Part shown: one piece after another, positions 15,476 to 24,100 of the stretch | Numbering within the stretch: the first letter of the stretch is position 1 | Layout of the letters: every line of letters starts with the position of its first letter | Origin: DASQPR01 sp035713725 | Lineage (GTDB): Bacteria > Actinomycetota > Actinomycetes > Mycobacteriales > Micromonosporaceae | Length of the DNA: 32,860 nucleotides | Direction: 5' to 3' | Assembly: GCA_035713725.1 (NCBI GenBank) | Contig: DASTMZ010000201.1 | Coordinates: 1 to 32,860 of the forward strand | The notes under the pieces: model-generated | The model's database searches: none | What the model was told of the DNA's origin: nothing | The model's input: the letters and a program-made list of their open reading frames with translations, nothing else | Program-made: the position numbers and the translations under genes

Positions 15476-15828
15476 CCGAGCCGACCGCGCAGCCGCGGAT
15501 GACGACCTCAGTGCTGAAGGTCGTTTCGGCGCTGCTAGTCGACCCCAGTGCGGAGCGCTATGGTCTCGACCTCGTGCACGAGACCGGGCTCGCAAGCGGC
15601 ACGCTCTATCCGATCCTGCTGCGCCTCGAGCGCGCCGGATGGGTGGCGCCGCGATGGGAGGACATCGACCCGGTAGCGGAGGGACGACCGAGCCGGCGCT
15701 ACTACCGCCTGACGCCACGCGGCGCCGCCGAGGCGCGTCGCGAGATCGCGACGCTGCGGCAGCACTTCGCACGCGCCACCGGCGATCCTCCGGCGCGCGC
15801 TGCCGTCCGACGAGCGCGGCACGCATGA
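15472..15828 (+). CDS. PadR family transcriptional regulator
   Basis: This 118-aa PadR regulator consists of the winged helix and little else. Seen: TTSVLKVVSALLVDPSAERYG, the recognition region GLASGTLYPILLRLERAGWV (residues 39-58), and the wing GRPSRRYYRLTPRGAAEARRE. The C-terminal dimerisation helix is short, as in the small PadR-s1 type. It starts within its own candidate operator, so autorepression is likely. Its last codons overlap the next gene as ATGA, implying translational coupling to the membrane protein. Small PadR proteins paired with membrane proteins often sense membrane-active or amphipathic compounds; that role here is inference. Confidence 0.93.
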   Translation: MAEPTAQPRMTTSVLKVVSALLVDPSAERYGLDLVHETGLASGTLYPILLRLERAGWVAPRWEDIDPVAEGRPSRRYYRLTPRGAAEARREIATLRQHFARATGDPPARAAVRRARHA

Positions 15829-17819
15829 ACGCCGTGCGGGGTGCGCGACCCGGCGTGGTCGACGGTTTCGCGGACGCCTGCGTACGCCTTGCCGCGCGCC
15901 GATGGCCATCGGATCTCGTGGACCCGATGGCCGAGGAGTGGCGTGCCGAACTCGCCGCGCTCCGCGCCGACACATCCCTTTCCGAACTGGTCCGGCTGTG
16001 GCGCGCGTTGGCGTTCGCGATCGGGCTCGTACGGTTCGGTTCGGTCGGTTCGGAAGAGTCCACATGGGACGCGTGGCGATCCCGCCTCGCACGGTCCGGT
16101 CCGGCGATGGCCGGGCTCGCCGGTGCGGTGGGCATTGTGGTCCTGTCGGGCGCGCTATTCGGTGTGCTTCACGACGCGTACCACCGCCTCGAGCGGGTCG
16201 CGATCGCGGTGACGGGCGCCGCACTCGAGACGGGATTGGTGCTGCTCGCCGTTGCGGTGATGGCCGCGACCGGGCTCGTGACGGCTCGACGATGGTCGAG
16301 GCAGCCCGCCGCTGCGTACGCCGGAATCCGCGCGGCCACGGCGCTCGGTGCCGTCATGTTCCTGTTCCTGTGGATCGGCAACCGCGTCGCGGTCATGCCG
16401 TTCATGGGCTGGCGAGACGTCGGACCGGCGGTCGCGGCGTGGACGGTCTCGGTGGCGGTGACGCTGACTGCGGTCCGGAGGCTCGGCCGGGCCGGCCGAC
16501 GCGGTGCGGCATCGGTGGTCGGCGCAATCGGGGTGATCGGATCCACCGACGTCGCGGCCGCGGTCGGCTCGCTGCACGCGGCGGCGACGCTGGGCGTTGC
16601 GACGGTCTGGGCGCCAGCGTGGTTCCCGTTGGCGCTGCTGCCGGCCGGCATCGTCGACTTCGGCGGATCAGTCAACCTGGTGGCCGCATCGGCGTCGCAC
16701 GCCGGCGACCAGGCCTCCGCCGTGCTGCTCGGGAACGCGTCGGCCATGGTCGGGCCGTTACTGCTGTGCGCGGTGTTCGCGGTGGCTCACACCATGGCCG
16801 CACATGGCGTCCACGCGCCGGCGCGCCGGCCGTCCCCAGTCGTCGTCGACCGTCGCCACGTTGGCACTTTCGCGACGTGGGCCGCGTGCGGAGTTGCCAG
16901 CATTGCTGCCTGGGCCGTGCTGGCGTCGTCCGGGCGCCACGACGACGCGAGTAGCGCGCTCCGTGTCACCGCGATCGCCGTCGCGGTGGCGGCCTTCGTC
17001 GCGCTCCGCGCCACCGCCGTGGCCGCGGTTGCGGGCATCGGCGCGTTCGCTGCGCTGGTCGCCGTCGACCGTGCGGTGGACGCGACACAACGCCAAGGTC
17101 TCGCCGTCGCGGTCGCGTTGGTGGCGGTGGCCGGGTTGGTGGGGTATATGGCGTGGCTCGCCGCCGATCGTCTCGGCGCCGTGGGCGCCCGCGCGGATGT
17201 CAACTCCACCGACGCCGGTTCGAGACGGGTGGGATCGGCGGGGGTATCCAGCCAGATCCGCCTCGCCGTCGCTATCGTCGCGGCGCTCGCCACGCCCGGC
17301 GTGACGCCCGCCGTACCGTCGGGTCGGGCCGAGATGGCGACCTATGTCCTGGCTGGACTCGCATGGTTGATCGCCGTCACGGCGGCGCTTGCCAGCCGGG
17401 AGGCGGCGATTCGGATGGTCGTCGCGATCGCGCTCATCGCGGTGCCGCTCGTGGGTGCGCTCGCCGCGCTCCGCGTGGGTGGGACGTTGCTGTACGTCCC
17501 AGCGCCGCTCGCGGTTACGGCGCTCGCCGCCGCACGGTGGGACGGTCGGTGGCGGCACGCGTACCAGTGGCTCGTCCTGGGCGTGAGCGCGACGGCGCTC
17601 GGCGTGCCGCTCGCGTTGGCGCGTGACGGCTCGGGCGATGCTCTTGGCATGGCGGACCGGATCGCCAACAACTCCGCGGTGTTCGGCTTCGGTTTCGTAG
17701 CCACGGCCGCCGGCCAGATCGCGCTCGCCGTGGCGCTCGGCATCGTTGCGATGCGTTTGCAGCGCGGCGGCTCGTTGCGCGACACATCGAACACGCCACG
17801 GCTCACCGCCGCCGCCTGA
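15825..17819 (+). CDS. Polytopic membrane protein coupled to PadR, function unknown
   Basis: This 664-aa protein has a soluble N-terminal region (about residues 1-80) with AARRWPSDLVDPMAEEWRAELAAL. That segment resembles the prefix of actinobacterial membrane proteins encoded after PadR genes. At least a dozen hydrophobic segments follow, from about residue 90 (AGLAGAVGIVVLSGALFGVL) to near the end (TAAGQIALAVALGIVAMRL). I recognise no transport or enzymatic motif. Composition is extremely rich in Ala, Val and Arg. The ATG at 15825 overlaps the PadR stop by 4 nt and no separate ribosome site is needed. Being sandwiched between PadR and the PadR/GT87 fusion suggests a shared envelope-related job; this is inference. 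Confidence 0.75.
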   Translation: MNAVRGARPGVVDGFADACVRLAARRWPSDLVDPMAEEWRAELAALRADTSLSELVRLWRALAFAIGLVRFGSVGSEESTWDAWRSRLARSGPAMAGLAGAVGIVVLSGALFGVLHDAYHRLERVAIAVTGAALETGLVLLAVAVMAATGLVTARRWSRQPAAAYAGIRAATALGAVMFLFLWIGNRVAVMPFMGWRDVGPAVAAWTVSVAVTLTAVRRLGRAGRRGAASVVGAIGVIGSTDVAAAVGSLHAAATLGVATVWAPAWFPLALLPAGIVDFGGSVNLVAASASHAGDQASAVLLGNASAMVGPLLLCAVFAVAHTMAAHGVHAPARRPSPVVVDRRHVGTFATWAACGVASIAAWAVLASSGRHDDASSALRVTAIAVAVAAFVALRATAVAAVAGIGAFAALVAVDRAVDATQRQGLAVAVALVAVAGLVGYMAWLAADRLGAVGARADVNSTDAGSRRVGSAGVSSQIRLAVAIVAALATPGVTPAVPSGRAEMATYVLAGLAWLIAVTAALASREAAIRMVVAIALIAVPLVGALAALRVGGTLLYVPAPLAVTALAAARWDGRWRHAYQWLVLGVSATALGVPLALARDGSGDALGMADRIANNSAVFGFGFVATAAGQIALAVALGIVAMRLQRGGSLRDTSNTPRLTAAA

Positions 17820-17853
17820 GGCTCGACCGAACACATGACCGATTCGTTCCGAC

Positions 17854-17878
17854 ACCCTATGTAGGAGTCCGTACATGG
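17854..17878. promoter_or_regulatory. Second PadR-type operator, over the start codon of the PadR/GT87 fusion
   Basis: ATGTA (17859-17863), 8 nt, then TACAT (17872-17876), with the ATG at 17875 in the right arm. Aligned with 15451-15475, 22 of 25 bases are identical, and the start codon sits at the same place. The -10-like hexamer is degraded here to TAGGAG. Confidence 0.7.
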
Positions 17879-19332
17879 GTATGCTAGCCGCCTCGGCGCC
17901 GCCGACGCTGCCGATGTCGGCGGTCCTCGCGGCGATGCGTCGTGATCCGGATGGCGAGTGGCACGCCGCCGACCTGATGCGCGCCGCAGGGCTCGCCAGT
18001 GGATCGCTATACGTTGCGCTGCATGGGTTGCAGCGACGTGGATGGGTGACGCGAACCCAGACCGATGCGGGTACGCCGGCGCCGGGTCGCTACCGCTACG
18101 CCATCACGCCGCTGGCCGTCCACACCGACTCGGCACATGACGCGGGTACCCGTTCTCGACGCGCCGTGCACGCGGCAGGCTGGGTGGTGGCGGCAATCGT
18201 CGCGCTGGTACAGGCGGCCGAGGCGTTGTCCTGTACGGGTGCCCAGCGCATGCCCGACCTCGGCGTGTACGTCGGCGCGGTATCCGGTCTGCGGCACGGC
18301 GCGAGCCTTTACGACTTTGTGGACGGCAATGATGCTCCGTTCACGTACCCGCCGTTCGCCGGCATGTTGTTCTGGCCGTTGACGTACGTGGCGCGAGGGC
18401 CGCTGGACGTAGCGTGGACCGCCGCGACGATCGCGATCGTGTTGGGGCTCGCGGTATACGTCGCGCGCGACACCCGTTTGCCGGCACCGCTTACCGCGAT
18501 CGTGCTGCTGCTGTCCGCGCCGGTCTCCTCGAATCTGCGGTTCGGTCAGGTCAGCGTTGCGCTGGCGGCGCTCGTCGTGCTCGACATCGCGGTGCTCCGC
18601 GCGACTCGATGGCACGGCGTGCTCACCGGTGTCGCGGCGGCGATCAAGCTGACCCCTCTGATCTTCATTCCGTTGCTGTGGCGTGCCGGCCGTCGTCGCG
18701 CGGCACTCGTCGCGACCGCAACGTTCGCTGTCTGCGCGGCCATCGGCTATGCCGCTGCGCCAAACGACTCCCGCCGGTTCTGGGGCACGGCGATGTGGCA
18801 CGTCGAGAGACTGGGTCACGTGACCGTGTCCGGCAACCAGTCGGTCGACGGCGCATTGATGCGGCTCGGATTCGCGGATCCCGGCCGCTCGTTGGTTGCC
18901 ATGCTCATTGCTGGCACGGTTGCCGTGCTCGCGTTGCGACGTGCGGGGTGGGCCGCTCGCGCTGGCGACTGGTTCTCCGCGATCGTCATCGTCGGCGCGG
19001 CGTGTGTGGTGGCATCACCGGTCTCGTGGACGCACCACCAGATCTGGTTGGTCATGGCAGCGGGGTTACCGGTCGCCGCAGGTGCGTCGGCTCGGCGCGC
19101 GTGGCCGCTGCTGGTGCTGGCGGTGATGTTGCTGCCCGTGACGACGATCGGCGCGAAGCTCGGCTGGCCGCCGCTCGAGGACGCGCGGCTGCTGCTCGCG
19201 GTCGCGATCGCGTGCCTCGTGCCGATCGCGGCCCACTCGTGGCGACCACCGCCCGCAGCCCGGCGCGGCAACCGCACGGCACGGCAAGGGCCGGGACAGT
19301 CCGGCACGGCAAGGGCCGGGACAGTAACGTAG
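17875..19332 (+). CDS. PadR-type winged helix fused to a GT87 (DUF2029) membrane mannosyltransferase
   Basis: This 485-aa protein joins two families. Residues about 12-85 are a PadR winged helix: GLASGSLYVALHGLQRRGWV (residues 39-58) matches the neighbouring PadR at 13 of 20 positions with no gap, and the wing GRYRYAITPLA follows. The PadR dimerisation helix is missing. A basic linker leads to TM1 (102-118). Asp128 in MPDLGVYVGA fits the GT-C catalytic Asp. Then come FTYPPFAGMLFWPL, LRFGQVSVAL, GVAAAIKLTPLIFIPLLW, SGNQSVDGALMRL and SPVSWTHHQIW, all GT87 (PimE-type) hallmarks. Such enzymes transfer mannose from polyprenyl-phosphate-mannose outside the membrane. The winged helix would lie in the cytoplasm. 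The C-terminal tail comes from a 25-nt tandem repeat. Confidence 0.88.
   Translation: MGMLAASAPPTLPMSAVLAAMRRDPDGEWHAADLMRAAGLASGSLYVALHGLQRRGWVTRTQTDAGTPAPGRYRYAITPLAVHTDSAHDAGTRSRRAVHAAGWVVAAIVALVQAAEALSCTGAQRMPDLGVYVGAVSGLRHGASLYDFVDGNDAPFTYPPFAGMLFWPLTYVARGPLDVAWTAATIAIVLGLAVYVARDTRLPAPLTAIVLLLSAPVSSNLRFGQVSVALAALVVLDIAVLRATRWHGVLTGVAAAIKLTPLIFIPLLWRAGRRRAALVATATFAVCAAIGYAAAPNDSRRFWGTAMWHVERLGHVTVSGNQSVDGALMRLGFADPGRSLVAMLIAGTVAVLALRRAGWAARAGDWFSAIVIVGAACVVASPVSWTHHQIWLVMAAGLPVAAGASARRAWPLLVLAVMLLPVTTIGAKLGWPPLEDARLLLAVAIACLVPIAAHSWRPPPAARRGNRTARQGPGQSGTARAGTVT
19277..19325 (+). repeat. 25-nt tandem repeat at the 3' end of the PadR/GT87 gene
   Basis: Two identical 24-base copies (19277-19300 and 19302-19325, core GGCACGGCAAGGGCCGGGAC) lie one base apart. 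They encode the last residues of the protein and run into the promoter of the next gene. Because the period is not a multiple of three, each copy is read in a different frame, so the tail is unlikely to be selected as protein. Confidence 0.85.
19325..19330 (+). promoter_or_regulatory. -10-like TAACGT for a leaderless aldolase mRNA
   Basis: TAACGT ends 8 nt before the GTG at 19339 and overlaps the stop codon of the PadR/GT87 gene. This is the main support for that start; no ribosome site is seen. Confidence 0.4.
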
Positions 19333-19338
19333 GCGCTC

Positions 19339-20001
19339 GTGGGGGTGTTGCTCGCCGACGAACGGCGGCAGGTCGTGGCGTACGCGCGTCGCATGGTCGC
19401 CGATCGTCTGGTGGTCGGCACGTCGGGCAATCTGTCCACCCGAAGCGGCGACCTCATCGCGATCACACCGACCGCGGTCGACTACGACGAACTGACGCCG
19501 GACCACGTCAGCGTGTGCCAGCTCGATGGCGCACGCGTCGACGGCTCACACGAGCCGACGTCCGAGCTTGCGATGCATCTGACTGCGTACCGATTGACCG
19601 GCGCCGGTGCGGTGGTTCACACGCATTCGCCGGCCGCCACCGCGGTGTCGGTTCTCGTCGACGTCGTGCCGTCCGTGCACTACCTGGTCGGCATGTTCGG
19701 CGGGCCGATTCGCGTCGCGCCCTACGCCACATACGGCACACCCGAACTCGCCGACCACATGGCCGATGCGCTGGCCGACCGTACTGGCTGCCTGCTCGGC
19801 AACCACGGCACCATCACGGTCGGCGACACGCTCGGGCATGCGTACCGCCGCGCGCAATATCTCGAATGGCTCTGCGAGGTGTGGTTGCGCGCGCGGTCGG
19901 CGGGCGAGCCGCGGCTGCTCGACGACGCCGAGATCGAGAAGGTCGCGGAGAAGCTCGTCTCCTACGGCCCCGTTACGGGCACCAGACCCGATCCTCGGTG
20001 A
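19339..20001 (+). CDS. Class II aldolase (FucA/MtnB-like), probably in deoxy- or methylthio-sugar salvage
   Basis: This 220-aa zinc aldolase resembles L-fuculose-phosphate aldolase. The active site is intact and numbered almost as in FucA: Glu76 (HEPTSELAMH), His94 and His96 (AVVHTHSPA), and His156 (LLGNHGTI). GTSGNLSTR supplies the phosphate loop. The relatives MtnB (methylthioribulose-1-phosphate dehydratase) and the aldolase of the DHAP shunt share this fold and these ligands. The gene converges on mtnA with a 29-nt overlap of the ends. That pairing suggests it acts on the ribulose-1-phosphate made by MtnA, either by cleavage to DHAP plus an aldehyde or by dehydration. Fuculose phosphate remains possible. 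Confidence 0.88.
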   Translation: MGVLLADERRQVVAYARRMVADRLVVGTSGNLSTRSGDLIAITPTAVDYDELTPDHVSVCQLDGARVDGSHEPTSELAMHLTAYRLTGAGAVVHTHSPAATAVSVLVDVVPSVHYLVGMFGGPIRVAPYATYGTPELADHMADALADRTGCLLGNHGTITVGDTLGHAYRRAQYLEWLCEVWLRARSAGEPRLLDDAEIEKVAEKLVSYGPVTGTRPDPR

Positions 20002-21001
20002 CGATCGCCGTGACGAGATCGCGCGGCGTCACGTCGAATGCCGGATTGAAGGCCTGCGCACCGGGCGGCGCCACCGGGGTTCCCTGGTAGCACGTCACCT
20101 CTGCGGCGGCCCGCTCCTCGATCGGGATGTCCCGGCCGTTTGCGATGGACTCGTCGACGGTCGATTCTGGCGCCACCACTACGAACGGGACGTCGTGGCG
20201 GGCGGCGGCAAGCGCGACGGCGTACGTACCAATCTTGTTGGCCACGTCGCCACCGCGAGTGATGCGATCGGCGCCGACCACCACGCAGTCGACCATGCCG
20301 CGCGACATCGCGGCCGCCGAGGCGGCGTCGGGCAGGATTCGATACGGCACACCGGCCTCGCCCAACTCGTACGCCGTCAGGCGCGCGCCCTGCAGCAGCG
20401 GCCGCGTCTCGTCAGCAAGCACGTATTCGACGTCCCCGTCGGCGGCCAGATGCCACACGACGCCCAATGCGGTGCCCCAAGCGACGGTGGCGAGCCGACC
20501 GGCGTTGCAATGCGTGAGAAGTCGCATCGGCCGCCGCGCCACGGTCGCGCGAATGAACTCGGCGGCCCGCCTCGACGCCTCACGGTTGGCGCGCTCGTCC
20601 TCGTCCAGCACGGCGAGTGCTTCGGCCAGCACGGCTTGGGGGCCGGCATCGAGCGGCCCGAGCGCCCGCAAGACGCCCCAGCGCAGGTTCACCGCGGTCG
20701 GACGCGCGCTCGCCAGGCGCTCGGCCGCCTCGCGTACCGCCGCCGGATCGTCCGGATGCTGGCGCGCGAGCAATGCGACGCCGAGCGCCCCCGCCGCGCC
20801 GAGCGCCGGCGCACCCCGGATCGCGAGCCGGACGATCGCGTCGATCAACGCATCGACATCGGTGAGATGCAGCAGCCGATATTCCTGCGGCAGCGCACAC
20901 TGGTCGATCGCCACGATCGCGCCGTCCGACCAGTCGATCGTGCGCTGCGTCGCGATGGCGCTGTCCGCCGCGCCGGAGGCGCCGCCGGTCGTCACGCTCA
21001 T
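19973..21001 (-). CDS. mtnA: S-methyl-5-thioribose-1-phosphate isomerase (MtnA)
   Basis: This 342-aa eIF2B-like sugar-phosphate isomerase opens methylthioribose-1-phosphate (or 5-deoxyribose-1-phosphate) to the ribulose form. Seen: AIRGAPALGAAGALG, VNLRWG, LTHCNAG with catalytic Cys165, ADETRPLLQGARLTAYEL, VVGADRITRGGDVANKIGTY with Asp245, and FNPAFDVTPRDL. Both catalytic residues are at the spacing of characterised MtnA. The usual Asn-Gly before DVANK is Gly-Gly here. The ATG at 21001 follows TAGGCT by 6 nt (leaderless type); GCTGGA could be a weak ribosome site. No mtnP, mtnK or other mtn genes lie in the window, so a full methionine salvage pathway cannot be claimed. Confidence 0.96.
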   Translation of the reverse strand: MSVTTGGASGAADSAIATQRTIDWSDGAIVAIDQCALPQEYRLLHLTDVDALIDAIVRLAIRGAPALGAAGALGVALLARQHPDDPAAVREAAERLASARPTAVNLRWGVLRALGPLDAGPQAVLAEALAVLDEDERANREASRRAAEFIRATVARRPMRLLTHCNAGRLATVAWGTALGVVWHLAADGDVEYVLADETRPLLQGARLTAYELGEAGVPYRILPDAASAAAMSRGMVDCVVVGADRITRGGDVANKIGTYAVALAAARHDVPFVVVAPESTVDESIANGRDIPIEERAAAEVTCYQGTPVAPPGAQAFNPAFDVTPRDLVTAIVTEDRVWCP

Positions 21002-21007
21002 TCGTCC

Positions 21008-21013
21008 AGCCTA
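21008..21013 (-). promoter_or_regulatory. -10-like TAGGCT before mtnA
   Basis: On the minus strand TAGGCT is followed by 6 nt and the ATG at 21001, a leaderless-type spacing. It faces away from the repeat array that precedes the divergent SARP gene. Confidence 0.4.
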
Positions 21014-21070
21014 GGCCCGCCGGTGGTCGGGCTTCACGCCTGAGGGGTACGGGCCGGTAGGCGCACACGC

Positions 21071-21187
21071 CTGTCCGGCAGAATCCACGGGTGGCCCTGT
21101 CGGGCAGAATCCACGGGTGGCCCTGTCGGGCAGAATCACCGGTGGCCCTGTCGGGCAGAATCACCGGTGGCCCCGTCGGGCAGAATC
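21071..21187 (+). repeat. Five promoter-like tandem repeats upstream of the SARP gene
   Basis: CTGTCGGGCAGAATC recurs with starts at 21071, 21097, 21123, 21148 and 21173 (spacings 26, 26, 25, 25). The first copy has a C for G change and the last starts CCGTC. Between cores lies CAC(C/G)GGTGGCC. In the last copy CAGAAT ends 7 nt before the ATG at 21194, so it could be the -10 of a leaderless SARP mRNA. The other four look like duplicates of that promoter or operator. Copies sit directly end to end, so this is not CRISPR. Confidence 0.85.
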
Positions 21188-21193
21188 ACGCTT

Positions 21194-24100
21194 ATGCAGA
21201 TCGCGATGCTTGGCCCGCTGGAGGTCCGTACGGACGCCGGCGAGCTGCGCGCGATCTCCGGCGTACGCCTGGCTCGCCTGCTGATCGCGCTCGCGTTGCA
21301 ACCCGGTCGCGTGGTCACGTCGAGTTACCTCGTCGACGCCGTGTGGGACGAGGCGCCACCCGACGATCCGGGCAACGCGGTGCAGGCCCTGGTGTCCAGG
21401 CTGCGGCGCGCGGCGCCCGGCATCGACGTGGCGCGTCGAGCCCAGGGATATGTGCTGGACATCGATCCGGATTCGGTTGACGTACGGCGATTCGAAGCGC
21501 TCGTCGAGCAGGCCGGCCGCGATGCCACGGCGAGTCCGGCGATGGCAAGCGACCGGCTCCGGGAAGCGCTAGCACTATGGCGAGGTCCGGCACTCGTCGA
21601 CGCCGGTGACGCGACGTTCGCACACGGGCCTCGGGCACGCCTCGACGAGCTACGCCTGGATGCGCTGCAAGCCCGTATCGAGGCCGACCTACGTCGTGGC
21701 GCCGGCAACGGACTGATCGCAGAGTTGGAGGGTCTGGTCGTCGCGTACCCGCTGCGCGAGCCGTTCGTGAAGCTGCTGATGCGCGCGCTGCACGCGGCGG
21801 GCGACCGCGGTCGGGCGCTGGCGGTCTACGACACGGCGCGCAAACGGCTCGACGACGACCTAGGCGTATCGCCGTCCGCCGACCTCGCGGCCGAGCACGT
21901 TCGGATCCTGCGCGCCGACGATGAGCCGCGCGCGCGTGATTTTGCCGAGCCGCGGTCGGCGGCCGGACCAAGGCGGCCGAGCACGACGCGCGACATCGCG
22001 ACCGCCGAAGCTACCCCGCCGCCGCTGACCAATCTGCGTGCCGAGATCAGCAGCTTCGTGGGGCGGGAGCGCGACATCGCCGCACTCGACGAGCTGATCG
22101 CGGCGCACCGGCTCGTCACGTTGACCGGCCCGGGTGGTGCCGGAAAGACCCGTCTGGCCGGGCACGTGGCACGCGGTCGCCTCGACGCGATGCCGGACGG
22201 CGTCTGGATGGTTGAATTCGCGCCGGTGACGGATCCCGCGGACCTGGTGGTCACGGTTCTGGATGTGCTCGGCGTACGGGATCGGGCGCTGGTACGAGGA
22301 GCCGGCTCGACCGGCATCGGGCGGCGCGACGTCGCCGTCGATCCGCTGGAGCGACTGCTGTCCGCGTTGCGAGAACGCCATGCGTTGCTGGTGCTCGACA
22401 ACTGCGAGCACCTGCTCGATGCGGCCGCCGATCTCGCCGGAACGATCCTGGGTTCGTGCCCGGGCGTACGCATCATGGCGACGAGCCGTGAACCGATCGG
22501 CCTGACCGGCGAGGCGCTGTGGCCGGTCGAACCGCTTGCCGCGCCGCCTGTCGATCCGGTGCCGTCGGCCGCGGAGGTCGCCGACTATCCCGCCGTGCGA
22601 CTGCTGCTCCAGCGGGCCGCGGCGGCGCGACCCGGCTTCGCAATCACCGACGAGAATGCTGGCGTCATCGCGCGTGTGGTGCAGGCGCTGGACGGCATGC
22701 CGCTGGCCATCGAGTTGGCCGCCGCACGGCTGCGTGCGATGACGGTCGAACAGCTCGCCTCCCGCCTCGACGATCGCTTCACGCTGCTCATCGCGGGCAG
22801 TCGCACGGCGATGCCGCGACATCAGACGTTGCGTGCGGTGGTCGACTGGAGTTGGGACCTGCTCAACGATCCGGAACGCGTGATGTGGCGTCGCCTGTCG
22901 GTCTTCACCGGCGGTGCGACGCTCGCCGCCGCCGAGCGCCAGGTGTCCGACGGCGCGCTCGGCGAGGTGACCGCGCTCGACGCACTCACGTCGCTGGTGG
23001 ACCGGTCGCTGCTTGCGGTGCGCGATGAGGGTCCCGAGCCGCGCTATCACATGCTCGAGACGATTCGTGCGTACGGCCAGCTGCGGCTCGACGAATCCGG
23101 TGAGGAGCACGCGGCACGCGAGGCGCACGCCGCGTACTTCGACGAGTTGGCCGTCCGTGCGCGCGACGAACTTTTCGGACGGCATCAGCTCGAGTGGTTC
23201 GCGAAGCTGAGCGCCGATCATGACAATCTGAACGCGGCGGTGCGCCACGCCAACGCGGCCGGCGATGTTCGCAACGCCACCCGACTCGTCGGGTCACTCG
23301 GCTGGTACTGGTGGCTGCGCGGCCACCGCAACGAGGGTACCGAACTGATCAAGGCGACGGTCGCGATCGCCGGTGCCGACCCGGTGGGCGAGGCGCGGGA
23401 AGAACTCGCCGTCGCGTACACCGTCGGGGCACTGCTCACGGTCGCTCACGAGATGTCGCTGGCACTCGAGTGGTTCGACGCCGCCGCGGCGCTGGCTGAC
23501 GGACTCGAGCAACCGGTCGCGCCGCTGCTGCGGATGCTGCCGCCGCTGCGTACGGTGTTTCTCGCGTACCAGGCCGTCGGGTACCGCGACGACATGGTGA
23601 CGGTCATGCCGGTCGACGACGACGATACGTGGGTCGCCGCGGCGTCCCGTCTGCTGCGGGCACACATCCGGCTCAACTTCGGGCGCGCGCACGATGCCGC
23701 CAACGACGACTTCGCTGCGGCGCTCGAGCTGTTCCGTGCGCGAGGCGAGCGGTGGGGCATCGCGTTCAGCCTGCTGTCGCTCGGTCTGCTCGCGGCGTGG
23801 CGTGGCGACATCGACGTCGCCGTGTCCAATCTCGAGGAGGCCATCGAGCGCGTCTCGGAGATGGGCGCGTGGGAGGACCGGGTCGGGTTCGGCGCCCAGC
23901 TCGCTCGACTGCGCTGGCTCACCGGCGACAAGGAGCAGGCGTACGACGCGCTGGCTGCGGCCGAGCGTGACGCGCACCGCATCGGCGTGCCCGAGGAGCA
24001 GGCCACGGTGGCGTGGACCGCGGCCGACTTCGCACGCTTCGACGGCGACCTCGACCGTGCCCAGCGCCACATCGACCGCGCCGACCAACTGTCCACGTAC

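Noticed and set aside
21071..21187. Evenly spaced repeats that could suggest a CRISPR array
   Set aside because: The sequence between cores is itself conserved, so there are no unique spacers, and no cas-like genes are present. It is a tandem repeat.
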